A DNA stretch of 64,000 nucleotides from Achromobacter sp. UMC46. GTDB taxonomy: Bacteria > Pseudomonadota > Gammaproteobacteria > Burkholderiales > Burkholderiaceae_B. The notes under the pieces were generated by a model, which was given only the letters and a program-made list of their open reading frames with translations, was not told the origin of the DNA and did not search any database. The stretch lies in assembly GCF_014170335.1 (NCBI RefSeq), contig NZ_LZZS01000005.1, forward strand, positions 637,584-701,583, read 5' to 3'. Positions within the stretch are counted from its first letter, which is position 1, and each line of letters begins with the position of its first letter. Shown one piece after another: positions 31,660 to 39,641 of the stretch. Position numbers and translations under genes: made by a program.

Positions 31660-32631
31660 TTACACGGCCATGGGCGCGGTGAGCGGAGCGTGATGGGTGT
31701 AGCCGGACAGCGAGAAATCGCCCGGTTCCACTTTTTCCAGCCATTCGGGTTCGTAGCGGCCCGTCACGGCGAAATCGGGGATGCGGTCGGACAGCACCAG
31801 CTTGGGCGATTCGTAGGGCTCGCGGGCCAGCTGTTCGCGCAGCATCGGCAGGTGGTTTTCGTAGATGTGCGCGTCGCCGATGAAATACGTAAACCAGCGC
31901 GGGGTGTAGCCGGTCAGGCGGCCCACCAGATGCAGCAGCGCGGCGCCTTCCGTCAGATTGAACGGCGTGCCCAGGCCGACATCATTGGAACGGATGTACA
32001 GGCACAGCGAGATTTCGCGGGTGGTCGCGTTGGGCAGGAACTGGTAGAGCAGATGGCAGGGCGGCAGCGCCATTTCTTCGATCTGGGCCCAGTTCCAGCC
32101 GTGGAACAGGATGCGGCGGTCACCCGGGCGCTCGTGGATGGTGTCCAGGCATTGGCGCAACTGGTCCACCGCCTTGTACAGCAGCACCTTCGGGACGCCG
32201 CCTTCTTCCAGGTCGGCCACCTTGGCATAACCGCGCGACAGCGCGTCTTCGATCTGTGCCGGGCGGCCTGCGTCCAGCACTTTGTAGGCCGGCCACTGGC
32301 GCCACTGCACGCCGTAGACGGGGCCCAGGTCGTCCGGGCCTTCGCGATACGGGTTGGCCAGCCACTGGCTGTTTTCGTTGGCGTTCTGGTCCCAGACCTT
32401 GCAGCCCAGCTCGCGAAATTCGGCGGCGCTGCGCGAGGCGCGCATGAAACCCACCATTTCGCCGATGGCGGACTTGAACGCCAGCTTCTTGGTGGTGACG
32501 GCGGGGAAGCCCTTTTGCAGATCGAACCGCAAGGACGCGCCGGGCATGCTCAGCGTGCGTATGCCCGTCCGGTTTTCCTGCCACGCGCCGGTGTCCAGAA
32601 TGGATTGAACGAGGTCCAGGTATTGTTTCAT
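31660..32631 (-). CDS. thyA: Thymidylate synthase
   Basis: 323 aa. It methylates dUMP to dTMP with methylene-tetrahydrofolate. The nucleophile is C192 in [39 protein letters not shown] and [12 protein letters not shown] are conserved. The protein is about 60 residues longer than E. coli ThyA (264 aa), with the extra part at about 90-150 ([20 protein letters not shown] region), as in the long Lactobacillus-type enzymes. The product dihydrofolate is recycled by FolA encoded nearby. Confidence 0.97.
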   Translation of the reverse strand: MKQYLDLVQSILDTGAWQENRTGIRTLSMPGASLRFDLQKGFPAVTTKKLAFKSAIGEMVGFMRASRSAAEFRELGCKVWDQNANENSQWLANPYREGPDDLGPVYGVQWRQWPAYKVLDAGRPAQIEDALSRGYAKVADLEEGGVPKVLLYKAVDQLRQCLDTIHERPGDRRILFHGWNWAQIEEMALPPCHLLYQFLPNATTREISLCLYIRSNDVGLGTPFNLTEGAALLHLVGRLTGYTPRWFTYFIGDAHIYENHLPMLREQLAREPYESPKLVLSDRIPDFAVTGRYEPEWLEKVEPGDFSLSGYTHHAPLTAPMAV

Positions 32632-32750
32632 GGCGGTCCTTGTGTTCGCCCGCCCCGCGGGTGACGCAAATTGGCCGTCGCGTGCGACGCGGCGGCGCTT
32701 ATCAAGATAGGAAGGAAGGGATAGGGCGAATTACACCACGCGGGGGCGCC

Positions 32751-33194
32751 TCAGGCGGCGGCCGGCGTTTCCTGCGTGTCGACGATGTCGACCGAAAATG
32801 TCAGTGCCGCCGTCTTCTCCAGCATGGCCGAGGCCGAGCAGTACTTTTCGTGCGACAGCTGCACGGCGCGCTCGACCGCGGCTTGCGGCAAGTTGCGGCC
32901 CGTGACCGTGAAGGCGAAATGGATGCGGGTGAAAACCTTGGGGTCGGCGTCCGCGCGATCGGCATGGAGCTTGACGCTGCAACCGGTGACCGCATGGCGG
33001 CCGCGCTTGAGGATCAGGACCACGTCGTACGCCGTGCAGCCGCCGGTGCCGGCCAGCAGCATTTCCATGGGTCGGGGCGCCAGGTTGTGGCCGCCGCCGT
33101 CCACGGCGCCGTCCATCACGGCTACGTGGCCGCTGCCGGTGCTGGCGGTAAAGAGCATGCCGTTGGGGCCGCCCCAGTCGATCGTGCATTCCAT
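32751..33194 (-). CDS. OsmC-like protein (YhfA subgroup)
   Basis: 147 aa. OsmC-family peroxide-reducing fold with the two conserved cysteines in AGTGGCTAYDVV (about residue 53) and SHEKYCSASAML (about 118), and the central RPMEMLLAG. OsmC/Ohr proteins reduce organic hydroperoxides; for the YhfA subgroup the substrate is not established. Divergent from coq7 across 123 bases. Confidence 0.9.
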   Translation of the reverse strand: MECTIDWGGPNGMLFTASTGSGHVAVMDGAVDGGGHNLAPRPMEMLLAGTGGCTAYDVVLILKRGRHAVTGCSVKLHADRADADPKVFTRIHFAFTVTGRNLPQAAVERAVQLSHEKYCSASAMLEKTAALTFSVDIVDTQETPAAA

Positions 33195-33247
33195 GTCGTG
33201 TGTCCTTGAGCGTTGAGCGCAGTCAATGGTTGATGATACCTGTTGCG

Positions 33248-33253
33248 TACAAT
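33248..33253 (+). promoter_or_regulatory. Candidate -10 box for coq7
   Basis: TACAAT lies 65 bases before the coq7 ATG in the divergent coq7/OsmC spacer. TTGATG upstream is only 12 bases away, so no standard -35 partner can be shown. Confidence 0.3.
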
Positions 33254-33317
33254 TCCAGGCATGAGAGCCCCGCCCCGCATCAGGGGCGTGTGCGCCTGTT
33301 TTGCCAAGGAGTTGTCC

Positions 33318-33995
33318 ATGTCCACCGCCCTGTCACAATCCGGCCCCCTTTCCTTCCTGCGCCGGACCAGTCCCCTGGATGCCTTGCTGGCCGAAGCGGA
33401 CCGAGCGCTGCGGGTGCTGTCCAACAGCGCGACCGCCGGCCGGCCCTACCCGGCCAAGGCCGACGAGGCGCCCACCGCCCTGTCCGCCGAAGACAAGCGG
33501 CGCGCGGCGGGCCTGATGCGCGTGAACCATGTGGGCGAAGTCTGCGCGCAGGCGCTGTACCGCGGGCAGGCGTCTGTCTGCCGTGAGCCCGGCCCGCGCG
33601 CGTTGCTGTTGAACGCGGCCTCCGAGGAAGTCGACCACCTGGTCTGGTGCAACGAGCGCCTGACCGAACTGGGCAGCCGGCCCAGCCTGCTCAACCCGGT
33701 CTGGTACGCCGGATCGTTCGCATTGGGCGTGCTGGCCAGTTATGCGGGCGTGCCGCGCAATCTGGGTTTCATGGCCGAGACCGAGCGTCAGGTGGAGGCG
33801 CATCTGGAAGAGCATCTACGCACCTTGCCGGTGCAGGACGAACGCTCGCGCGAGATCGTCCGGAAGATGAAGGACGACGAAGCCGAGCATCGCGCCAGCG
33901 CCGAGCGGGCAGGGGGCGTGCCCCTGCCTGGCCCCGTAAAGGCCGCGATGCGGGCGATGTCCAAGGTGATGACGACGACGGCGTACTGGATCTGA
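33318..33995 (+). CDS. coq7: Coq7-type demethoxyubiquinone hydroxylase
   Basis: 225 aa from the ATG at 33318, which has CAAGGAG upstream; a longer frame from 33243 lacks this. It hydroxylates the ubiquinone ring precursor in the aerobic pathway. The di-iron ligands appear in the repeated helices [46 protein letters not shown] and [15 protein letters not shown]. It replaces UbiF in many beta- and gammaproteobacteria. Membrane-associated but without a clear transmembrane helix. Confidence 0.95.
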   Translation: MSTALSQSGPLSFLRRTSPLDALLAEADRALRVLSNSATAGRPYPAKADEAPTALSAEDKRRAAGLMRVNHVGEVCAQALYRGQASVCREPGPRALLLNAASEEVDHLVWCNERLTELGSRPSLLNPVWYAGSFALGVLASYAGVPRNLGFMAETERQVEAHLEEHLRTLPVQDERSREIVRKMKDDEAEHRASAERAGGVPLPGPVKAAMRAMSKVMTTTAYWI

Positions 33996-34002
33996 GAGGG
34001 CG

Positions 34003-34125
34003 GCAGCTGAAATGGTGCAGTGCGCAAATTCAGCTGCATGCCGGTGCATAACGCACCGTTATGGTGCAAAAAGCAGGGTGGGATTACCCGGTATCGTCTA
34101 GGGTAAGTCCGCAATGGGTTTACCC
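34003..34125. other. Cluster of inverted repeats downstream of coq7
   Basis: The gap 33996-34235 has no gene. It holds GCAGCTGAA (34003-34011) / TTCAGCTGC (34029-34037), a hairpin GGTGC-ATAAC-GCACC (34043-34057), three copies of GGTGCA (34014, 34043, 34063) and GGGTAA (34101) / TTACCC (34120). An open frame at 34114-34443 crosses the small RNA and its terminator and is not believed. Confidence 0.4.
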
Positions 34126-34235
34126 GTTCGGCAAAAACCCTTTTTTCGGCAAGGTCGTTGGCTGCTGCGGTTCTCCAGGGTGCTGCGCGAGAATTTGCGG
34201 CGAAAACGCAACGCGAAATCGGCCTTTCCCAAGAG

Positions 34236-34277
34236 AATAAAAAAATTCTTGCAACGCACAAAAAACCTCGGTACTAT
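34236..34277 (+). promoter_or_regulatory. Strong sigma-70 promoter with A-tract UP element
   Basis: An A/T-rich stretch AATAAAAAAATTC (34236-34248) directly precedes TTGCAA (34249-34254), 17 bases, TACTAT (34272-34277). Box quality, exact spacing and UP-like element make this the best-looking promoter in the window; predicted start near A34284. Confidence 0.75.
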
Positions 34278-34283
34278 TCACTC

Positions 34284-34431
34284 ATCGGATGTTGAAACGC
34301 AGTCGGCGCGGTGCAAAAACCCCGAACGCGTAGTGAGCAGAAGTCCCGCTCCCAACATGCCACGGTTGTCTCCTCCACCCTCCTCCTTTGGTGGATTTAG
34401 CCCGAGATCTTACGATCTCGGGCTTTTTTTT
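34284..34431 (+). ncRNA. Candidate small RNA with anti-Shine-Dalgarno loop
   Basis: About 148 nt between a strong promoter and a strong intrinsic terminator with no gene in between. ATGTTG (34289-34294) can pair with CAACAT (34353-34358) to close a 5' domain. TCCACC (34374-34379) / GGTGGA (34390-34395) forms a hairpin whose ten-base loop CTCCTCCTTT is complementary to a GGAGGAG ribosome binding site; a second CTCCTCC copy is at 34370-34376. Such C-rich loops are known from base-pairing sRNAs that block translation. A 14-codon frame (34289-34333) could be translated leaderless but has no ribosome binding site. I could not assign an Rfam family by eye. Confidence 0.7.
34399..34431 (+). terminator. 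Intrinsic terminator of the candidate small RNA
   Basis: An 11-bp perfect stem AGCCCGAGATC (34399-34409) / GATCTCGGGCT (34414-34424) with loop TTAC, followed by eight T (34424-34431). It isolates the small RNA from the polysaccharide cluster that begins 340 bases later. Confidence 0.93.
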
Positions 34432-34571
34432 AAGCCGAATTAATGTGTCCCCATTTTCTTGCGGGATTTGCCCGGCCTGGATGATCGGCAGCGTTTCCGC
34501 CCTATGGCGGCCTCCGCGTTTTCCCTTGGATATTTCGCGTGCTCCCCAGCGGAAAGCTCTACAATCACCGC

Positions 34572-34778
34572 ATGAAATCCGTCCTTCCGCGTGCCCGCGG
34601 TTTTGTTGCAGCAGCCCCTTCCAACCAGCGGTCTGGCGGCGGACGAACGGCCCGGTCCGGGGCGTTACGTTTCGTGCCCGTGAATTGCACTTCCTTATCC
34701 CTCCCATATATGGGCGTTACACCTGCCTCCGATAATGGCGGGCCTGTCTCGATAGACCAACCAGAGGTGATTCTGTGA
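34572..34778 (+). CDS. Possible 68-residue leader ORF before the polysaccharide cluster
   Basis: The gap 34432-34774 holds one frame of interest: ATG at 34572, six bases after a TACAAT box (34560-34565), so any transcript would be leaderless. It ends TGA at 34776-34778, overlapping the GTG start of the next gene as GTGA, a coupling-type overlap. The product begins MKSVLPRARGF and has no recognisable domain or signal peptide; composition is Arg/Gly/Ser/Pro-rich, as in chance frames of GC-rich DNA. It may be spurious. Confidence 0.2.
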   Translation: MKSVLPRARGFVAAAPSNQRSGGGRTARSGALRFVPVNCTSLSLPYMGVTPASDNGGPVSIDQPEVIL

Positions 34779-35881
34779 CCTGGCTGTATATCTGCGTGGT
34801 CGCGTTCATGGTGGGCGGACTCATCGTGTGGTCGGAACGCTGGCATGGCCGCTTTACCGGCGACAGCGATCTGAACAAGCCGCAAGCGAACCATTCCCGC
34901 GCGACTCCGCGAGTCGGTGGCCTGGCTGTACTTGCCGGCACCTTGCTGGGCCTGCTGGTGCTGGGCCCCGCCAACATGACGCTGACGTGGCTGTGGCCCG
35001 CGCTGTTCGTCGCCGCGCTGCCGGTGTTCGTAGCCGGCTTGCTGGAAGACATCACTAAAGATATCGGCGCCAGCAAGCGTTTGCTGGCGGCATTCCTGTC
35101 GGCGGCGATCGCCTGGTGGCTGCTGGGCGGCGTCAGTCGTGTCGGCATGGCGCCGGTGGATTACGTCCTGTCGTTCTGGCCGGTGTCGCTGCTGTTCACC
35201 ATGTTCGCGGTGGGCGGCTGTACGCATGCGCTGAACATCGTGGACGGCATGAACGGCCTGGCCGGCATGGTCGCCACGCTGATGGCGGTGTCGATCAGCC
35301 TGGTGGCGATGCAAGTCGGCGACGTGCCGATCTTCCTGATCTCCGCCGCATTGGCGTCGGCAACCCTGGGCTTCCTGGTGTGGAACTTCCCGTTCGGACG
35401 CGTGTTCCTGGGCGATGGCGGCGCGTACTTCCTGGGCTTCATGCTGGCCGAGCTGGCCGTGCTGCTGGTGGTGCGCAATCCGTCGGTGTCGCCGTTCTAT
35501 GCGCTGGCCGTGCTGTTCTACCCCGTCTTCGAAACCGGCTTTTCGATCTGGCGCCGGCGCTTCAAGCGCGGTGTGCCGGTTGACCAACCGGATGCCCTGC
35601 ACCTGCACCAGCTGGTGTTCCGCCGGCTGGTCCGCGTGACGTTCAGCCGCGGCCGCCGTCATGCCGTGCCCGCGCTGTGCAATGCGATGGCGTCGCCCTA
35701 CATGTGGGTGCTGGCGCTGATCGGCCTGGTGCCGGCCACGATCTGGTGGGACAACGCGTGGGCGCTCAGCGCCAGCCTCGTGGTGTTCGCCAGCGTCTAT
35801 ATCTGGCTGTATGCGCGGCTGGTGTCCTGGCGCCGCCCGGGATGGTTGCTGCTGCCGTCCGTTTTGAAGACCACGGATTAG
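34775..35881 (+). CDS. Undecaprenyl-phosphate sugar-1-phosphate transferase (MraY/WecA/WbpL family)
   Basis: 368 aa, GTG start with AGAGG upstream. About ten membrane helices. The catalytic aspartates are in ALNIVDGMNGLAG and FLGDGGAYFLGF; HLHQLVFRR is the carbohydrate-recognition loop. It starts lipid-linked glycan assembly by transferring a HexNAc-1-phosphate to undecaprenyl phosphate on the inner face of the inner membrane. First gene of a plus-strand cluster of polysaccharide genes. The donor (GlcNAc, FucNAc or QuiNAc) cannot be told from sequence alone. Confidence 0.93.
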   Translation: MTWLYICVVAFMVGGLIVWSERWHGRFTGDSDLNKPQANHSRATPRVGGLAVLAGTLLGLLVLGPANMTLTWLWPALFVAALPVFVAGLLEDITKDIGASKRLLAAFLSAAIAWWLLGGVSRVGMAPVDYVLSFWPVSLLFTMFAVGGCTHALNIVDGMNGLAGMVATLMAVSISLVAMQVGDVPIFLISAALASATLGFLVWNFPFGRVFLGDGGAYFLGFMLAELAVLLVVRNPSVSPFYALAVLFYPVFETGFSIWRRRFKRGVPVDQPDALHLHQLVFRRLVRVTFSRGRRHAVPALCNAMASPYMWVLALIGLVPATIWWDNAWALSASLVVFASVYIWLYARLVSWRRPGWLLLPSVLKTTD

Positions 35882-35890
35882 TGTTGAGTG

Positions 35891-35911
35891 CCCCGGCGAT
35901 TGCCGCCGGGG
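35891..35911 (+). other. GC hairpin between the initiating transferase and tviB-like gene
   Basis: Stem CCCCGGCG (35891-35898) / CGCCGGGG (35904-35911), loop ATTGC, just after the transferase stop and without a T tract. A TAAAAT box at 35940-35945 follows, so a separate internal promoter for the next gene is possible. Confidence 0.4.
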
Positions 35912-35976
35912 GCTCGGTTATCTATCACCCGACCATATTTAAAATGCCGTAATCGTTCTACGGTGAAGGGAGAGTT

Positions 35977-37254
35977 ATGTTGCGAATTCAGGATGTGAAA
36001 CTCGCTGTCGTCGGCCTGGGCTACGTCGGTCTGCCGCTGGCGGTGGAGTTCGGCAAGAAGCGTTCGGTCATCGGGTTCGATATCAATACGCGCCGCATCG
36101 ACGCATTGAAGGCCGGCCACGACCACACGCTGGAAGTCAGCGACGAAGAGCTGGCTGAAGCCGCTCAGTTGACTTATACCGCCGACCGTGCCGAACTGGG
36201 CCAGGCCAACGTGTTCATCGTGACCGTGCCCACGCCCATCGACGAGTACAAGCAACCTGACCTGACTCCGCTGGTCAAAGCCAGCGAAACGATCGGCGCC
36301 GTGCTCAAGCGCGGCGACATCGTCATCTACGAATCCACCGTCTACCCGGGCGCTACCGAAGAAGACTGCGTGCCCGTGCTGGAACGCGTGTCGGGCCTGA
36401 AGTACAACGTGGACTTCTATGCCGGCTATAGCCCCGAGCGCATCAATCCGGGCGATAAGGACCACCGCGTCAGCACGATCAAGAAGGTGACCTCGGGCTC
36501 GACGCCCGAAGTCGCCGAGCTGGTCGACCAGTTGTACAAGCAGATCATCACCGCCGGCACGCACAAGGCGTCCAGCATCCGCGTGGCCGAAGCCGCGAAG
36601 GTGATCGAGAACACGCAGCGCGACGTGAACATCGCGCTGATCAACGAGTTGGCGCTGATCTTCAACAAGATGGGCATCGACACCGAAGCCGTGCTGCAAG
36701 CCGCCGGCACCAAGTGGAACTTCCTGCCGTTCCGTCCGGGCCTGGTCGGCGGCCATTGCATCGGCGTGGACCCGTACTACCTCACGCACAAGGCGCAATC
36801 GATCGGCTATCACCCCGAGATCATCCTGGCGGGCCGCCGCCTGAACGACTCGATGGGCGGCTATGTGGTGTCGCAGCTGGTCAAGGCGATGACCAAGCAG
36901 CGCATCCATGTGCAGGGCGCGCGCGTCCTGGTCATGGGCCTGGCCTTCAAGGAAAACTGCCCCGACCTGCGCAATACGCGCATCGTGGACATCGTGCGCG
37001 AACTGGGCGACTACAACGTCGACGTCGACGTCTATGACCCGTGGGTCGACCCCGAAGAGGCCGTGCACGAATATGGCCTGACGCCGGTCGCCAAGCTGGA
37101 AGAGGGCAAGTACGACGCCGTGATCCTGGCGGTGGCGCACAACCAGTTCAAGGCTTTGGGTGCCGAAGGCATCCGCAAGCTGGGCAAGGCTCAACACATT
37201 CTGTACGACCTGAAATACGTGCTGTCGGCCGACGAATCCGATCTGCGCCTGTAA
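35977..37254 (+). CDS. tviB: UDP-N-acetylhexosamine 6-dehydrogenase (TviB/WbpO family)
   Basis: 425 aa. The N-terminal NAD domain starts with [18 protein letters not shown] (8-25); the catalytic cysteine is C261 in [14 protein letters not shown]. Four-electron oxidation of UDP-GlcNAc or UDP-GalNAc C6 yields the uronic acid. The [13 protein letters not shown] and [14 protein letters not shown] segments fit the TviB/WbpO group rather than UDP-glucose dehydrogenase. Followed 10 bases later by a TviC-like epimerase, so the two together should make UDP-GalNAcA and/or UDP-GlcNAcA. Confidence 0.93.
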   Translation: MLRIQDVKLAVVGLGYVGLPLAVEFGKKRSVIGFDINTRRIDALKAGHDHTLEVSDEELAEAAQLTYTADRAELGQANVFIVTVPTPIDEYKQPDLTPLVKASETIGAVLKRGDIVIYESTVYPGATEEDCVPVLERVSGLKYNVDFYAGYSPERINPGDKDHRVSTIKKVTSGSTPEVAELVDQLYKQIITAGTHKASSIRVAEAAKVIENTQRDVNIALINELALIFNKMGIDTEAVLQAAGTKWNFLPFRPGLVGGHCIGVDPYYLTHKAQSIGYHPEIILAGRRLNDSMGGYVVSQLVKAMTKQRIHVQGARVLVMGLAFKENCPDLRNTRIVDIVRELGDYNVDVDVYDPWVDPEEAVHEYGLTPVAKLEEGKYDAVILAVAHNQFKALGAEGIRKLGKAQHILYDLKYVLSADESDLRL

Positions 37255-37264
37255 GGATTTTGAT

Positions 37265-38290
37265 ATGACGACACGCTTTGACACCATCAAGCAGGAGCTG
37301 GCGGCAGCGCCGCGCAAGTGGCTCGTGACCGGATGCGCCGGCTTCATCGGGTCGAACCTGCTGGAAACCCTGCTGAAACTGGACCAGACCGTCACCGGCC
37401 TGGACAACTTCGCCACCGGCCACCAGCGCAACCTGGATGAAGTGCGCACGTCGGTCTCGGCCGAGCAATGGGCGCGCTTTACCTTCGTGCAAGGCGATAT
37501 CCGTGACCTGGACGCCTGCCGCCGCGCAGTCCAGGGCGTGGACTTCGTGCTGCATCAAGCCGCGCTGGGCTCCGTGCCGCGTTCGCTGAAGGATCCGATC
37601 ACCACCAATGAGGTGAATATCGGCGGTTTCCTGAATATGCTGGTCGCCGCGCGTGACGCGGAAGTGAAGTCGTTCGTCTACGCGGCGTCCAGCTCCACTT
37701 ACGGCGACCACCCGGCGCTGCCCAAGGTGGAAGAGAACATCGGCAAGCCGTTGTCGCCCTACGCCGTGACCAAGTTCGTGAACGAGCTGTATGCCGACGT
37801 GTTCGCGCGCTCGTACGGGTTCGAGACCGTGGGCCTGCGCTACTTCAATGTGTTCGGCAAGCGCCAGGACCCGGATGGCGCCTACGCCGCGGTGATCCCG
37901 AAGTGGACCGCCGCGATGATCAAGGGCGACGACGTCACCATCAACGGCGACGGCGAGACCAGCCGCGACTTCTGCTTCGTGGACAACGCGGTGCAGGCGA
38001 ACCTGCTGGCCGCGATGGCGCCGCCGGAAGGCCGCAACCAGGTCTACAACGTGGCCGTCAGCGGCCGCAGCACGTTGAACGACCTGTTCGGCTTCCTGGT
38101 CAAGGCCCTGGGCAACCAGAACGTGGACTATGGCAAGAAGCCGGTGTATGCCGACTTCCGCGCGGGCGACGTGCGCCATTCGCAGGCCGACGTCGGCAAG
38201 GCCGGCCGCCTGCTGGGCTACGCGCCGTCGCATACGGTGCTGCAAGGCCTGGAAGTGGCCATGCCCTGGTACACGCAATTCCTGCGTTGA
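37265..38290 (+). CDS. tviC: UDP-HexNAc(A) C4-epimerase (TviC/WbpP family)
   Basis: 341 aa, extended short-chain dehydrogenase. NAD motif [10 protein letters not shown] (about 23-32), serine-rich SSSTYGDH, and catalytic Y166/K170 in YAVTKF. The extra 15-residue N-terminus and the [12 protein letters not shown] segment are typical of WbpP/TviC, which interconvert UDP-GlcNAc(A) and UDP-GalNAc(A). It acts on the product of the dehydrogenase encoded just upstream. Confidence 0.93.
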   Translation: MTTRFDTIKQELAAAPRKWLVTGCAGFIGSNLLETLLKLDQTVTGLDNFATGHQRNLDEVRTSVSAEQWARFTFVQGDIRDLDACRRAVQGVDFVLHQAALGSVPRSLKDPITTNEVNIGGFLNMLVAARDAEVKSFVYAASSSTYGDHPALPKVEENIGKPLSPYAVTKFVNELYADVFARSYGFETVGLRYFNVFGKRQDPDGAYAAVIPKWTAAMIKGDDVTINGDGETSRDFCFVDNAVQANLLAAMAPPEGRNQVYNVAVSGRSTLNDLFGFLVKALGNQNVDYGKKPVYADFRAGDVRHSQADVGKAGRLLGYAPSHTVLQGLEVAMPWYTQFLR

Positions 38291-38291
38291 T

Positions 38292-39641
38292 TTGAAAGCA
38301 CTCATCCGCAAACTCGGCAACATCCACCCGGACCATCAGCGCATCTTCAAGGGCGCTTTCCGGGTGGCCGTGTTCCTGCTGCTGGGCAAGGCCGCCGGCG
38401 CCATCAAAGAGATGGCGGTGGCCTACCGGTACGGCGTCAGCGACGCCGTGGACGCCTATCAGTTCACGATGACCATGGCCACCTGGCTGCCGGTCACGAT
38501 CGTGGGCGTGCTGTCGGTGGTCTTGATCCCGGTGCTCGTGCGGCTGCGCCGCGCGGAAGACGCCGAACGCGACCAATTCATCAAAGAACTCCAAGGCTGG
38601 GTGGCGGCGGCCGGCATTGCGCTGGCCATCGCCACCTGGTTCGCCTGGCCGTATGTGGTGGACCTGCTGGGCAAGGGCTTGCCCGAGCGCGTGCGGGGCA
38701 TGACGGGCGATCTGCTCGTCGCCTTCGCGCCGGTGTCCGCGCTGCTGCTGATCGCGGGCATCAGCGCGGCGCGCCTGCGCGCGCATGAACGCCACGTCAA
38801 TACGTTGCTGGACAGCGTGCCCGCCGTGGCCACGCTGGCCTGGGTGATGCTGGCCGTCAGCGCCGATGGCGTGGGGCCGCTGCTGTGGGGCACGCTGGTG
38901 GGTTACGCCATCCAGACTGTCTGGCTGGCCTGGCTGGCCGCGCGGGCGGACGGCGGGTTCTGGGGCGCGCCGCGCCTGACGCTGCGTTCGCCGCACTGGC
39001 CTGAATTGATGGGCGCCGCCGGCGTGATGCTGATCGGGCAGGTGGCGATGAGCTTCGTCGGCCCGTTGGACCAGTATGCCGCCGCCAACCTGGGCGCCAA
39101 CGCGAACGCGACGCTGGGCTACGCGAGCCGGCTGCTGTCCCTGCTGCTGGGCATCGGCGCCGTGTCGGTGGGCCGCGCCGCGCTGCCGGTGCTGGCCGAC
39201 GTGCAGGCCCGGGGCGACACCGGCCGTGCGCGCAGCATGGCGCTCAAATGGTCGGTGCTGATGGTCGGGGCGGGCGCCGTGGCGGTCGCGATCGGCTGGG
39301 TGCTGGCGCCGTGGGGCGTGTCCGTACTGTTCCAGCGCGGCGCCTTCACCGCCGAAAACACCGAGGCCGTCGCGCATGTGCTGCGCTGGGGCCTGCTGCA
39401 ATTGCCTTTCTACTTCGGCGTGCTGATCCTGGTGCAGTTGCTGGCCAGCCAGAACCGCTACCGCATCATGGCCGCCATCGCGGTCGCCAATTTTGCGCTG
39501 AAGGCCGTGTTGAACACCGTGCTGGCGCCCAAGATGGGCGCGGCCGGCATCATGTTGGCGACCAGCCTCATGTATGTGCTGTCCTTCGCTTGCTACCTGG
39601 TGGTGGCGATGCGCAAGGCCGAACCCAAGGAGGCCGATTGA
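38292..39641 (+). CDS. MOP superfamily lipid-linked oligosaccharide flippase (MurJ/Wzx-like)
   Basis: 449 aa with about 12-14 membrane helices and a MurJ-like profile (FKGAFRVAVFLLLGKAAGAIKEMAVA at the N-terminus, VLFQRGAFT late in the chain). It probably moves the undecaprenyl-linked unit across the inner membrane. The start is uncertain: a TTG at 38292, two bases after the stop of the epimerase gene, is the only nearby codon that keeps the first helix; no ribosome binding site precedes it, so coupling to upstream translation is likely. Position in the cluster argues for a repeat-unit flippase rather than housekeeping MurJ. Confidence 0.85.
   Translation: MKALIRKLGNIHPDHQRIFKGAFRVAVFLLLGKAAGAIKEMAVAYRYGVSDAVDAYQFTMTMATWLPVTIVGVLSVVLIPVLVRLRRAEDAERDQFIKELQGWVAAAGIALAIATWFAWPYVVDLLGKGLPERVRGMTGDLLVAFAPVSALLLIAGISAARLRAHERHVNTLLDSVPAVATLAWVMLAVSADGVGPLLWGTLVGYAIQTVWLAWLAARADGGFWGAPRLTLRSPHWPELMGAAGVMLIGQVAMSFVGPLDQYAAANLGANANATLGYASRLLSLLLGIGAVSVGRAALPVLADVQARGDTGRARSMALKWSVLMVGAGAVAVAIGWVLAPWGVSVLFQRGAFTAENTEAVAHVLRWGLLQLPFYFGVLILVQLLASQNRYRIMAAIAVANFALKAVLNTVLAPKMGAAGIMLATSLMYVLSFACYLVVAMRKAEPKEAD

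Noticed and set aside
33243..33317. Longer N-terminus for Coq7
   Set aside because: The ATG at 33318 has AAGGAG at a good distance and gives the family length; the extension is not conserved-looking.
34114..34443. A 109-codon plus-strand frame between coq7 and the polysaccharide cluster
   Set aside because: It runs through the strong promoter, small RNA and terminator stem, has no ribosome binding site and no domain.
38292..39641. Calling the flippase housekeeping murJ
   Set aside because: It sits inside a glycan operon and is shorter than usual MurJ, so a repeat-unit flippase is more likely.
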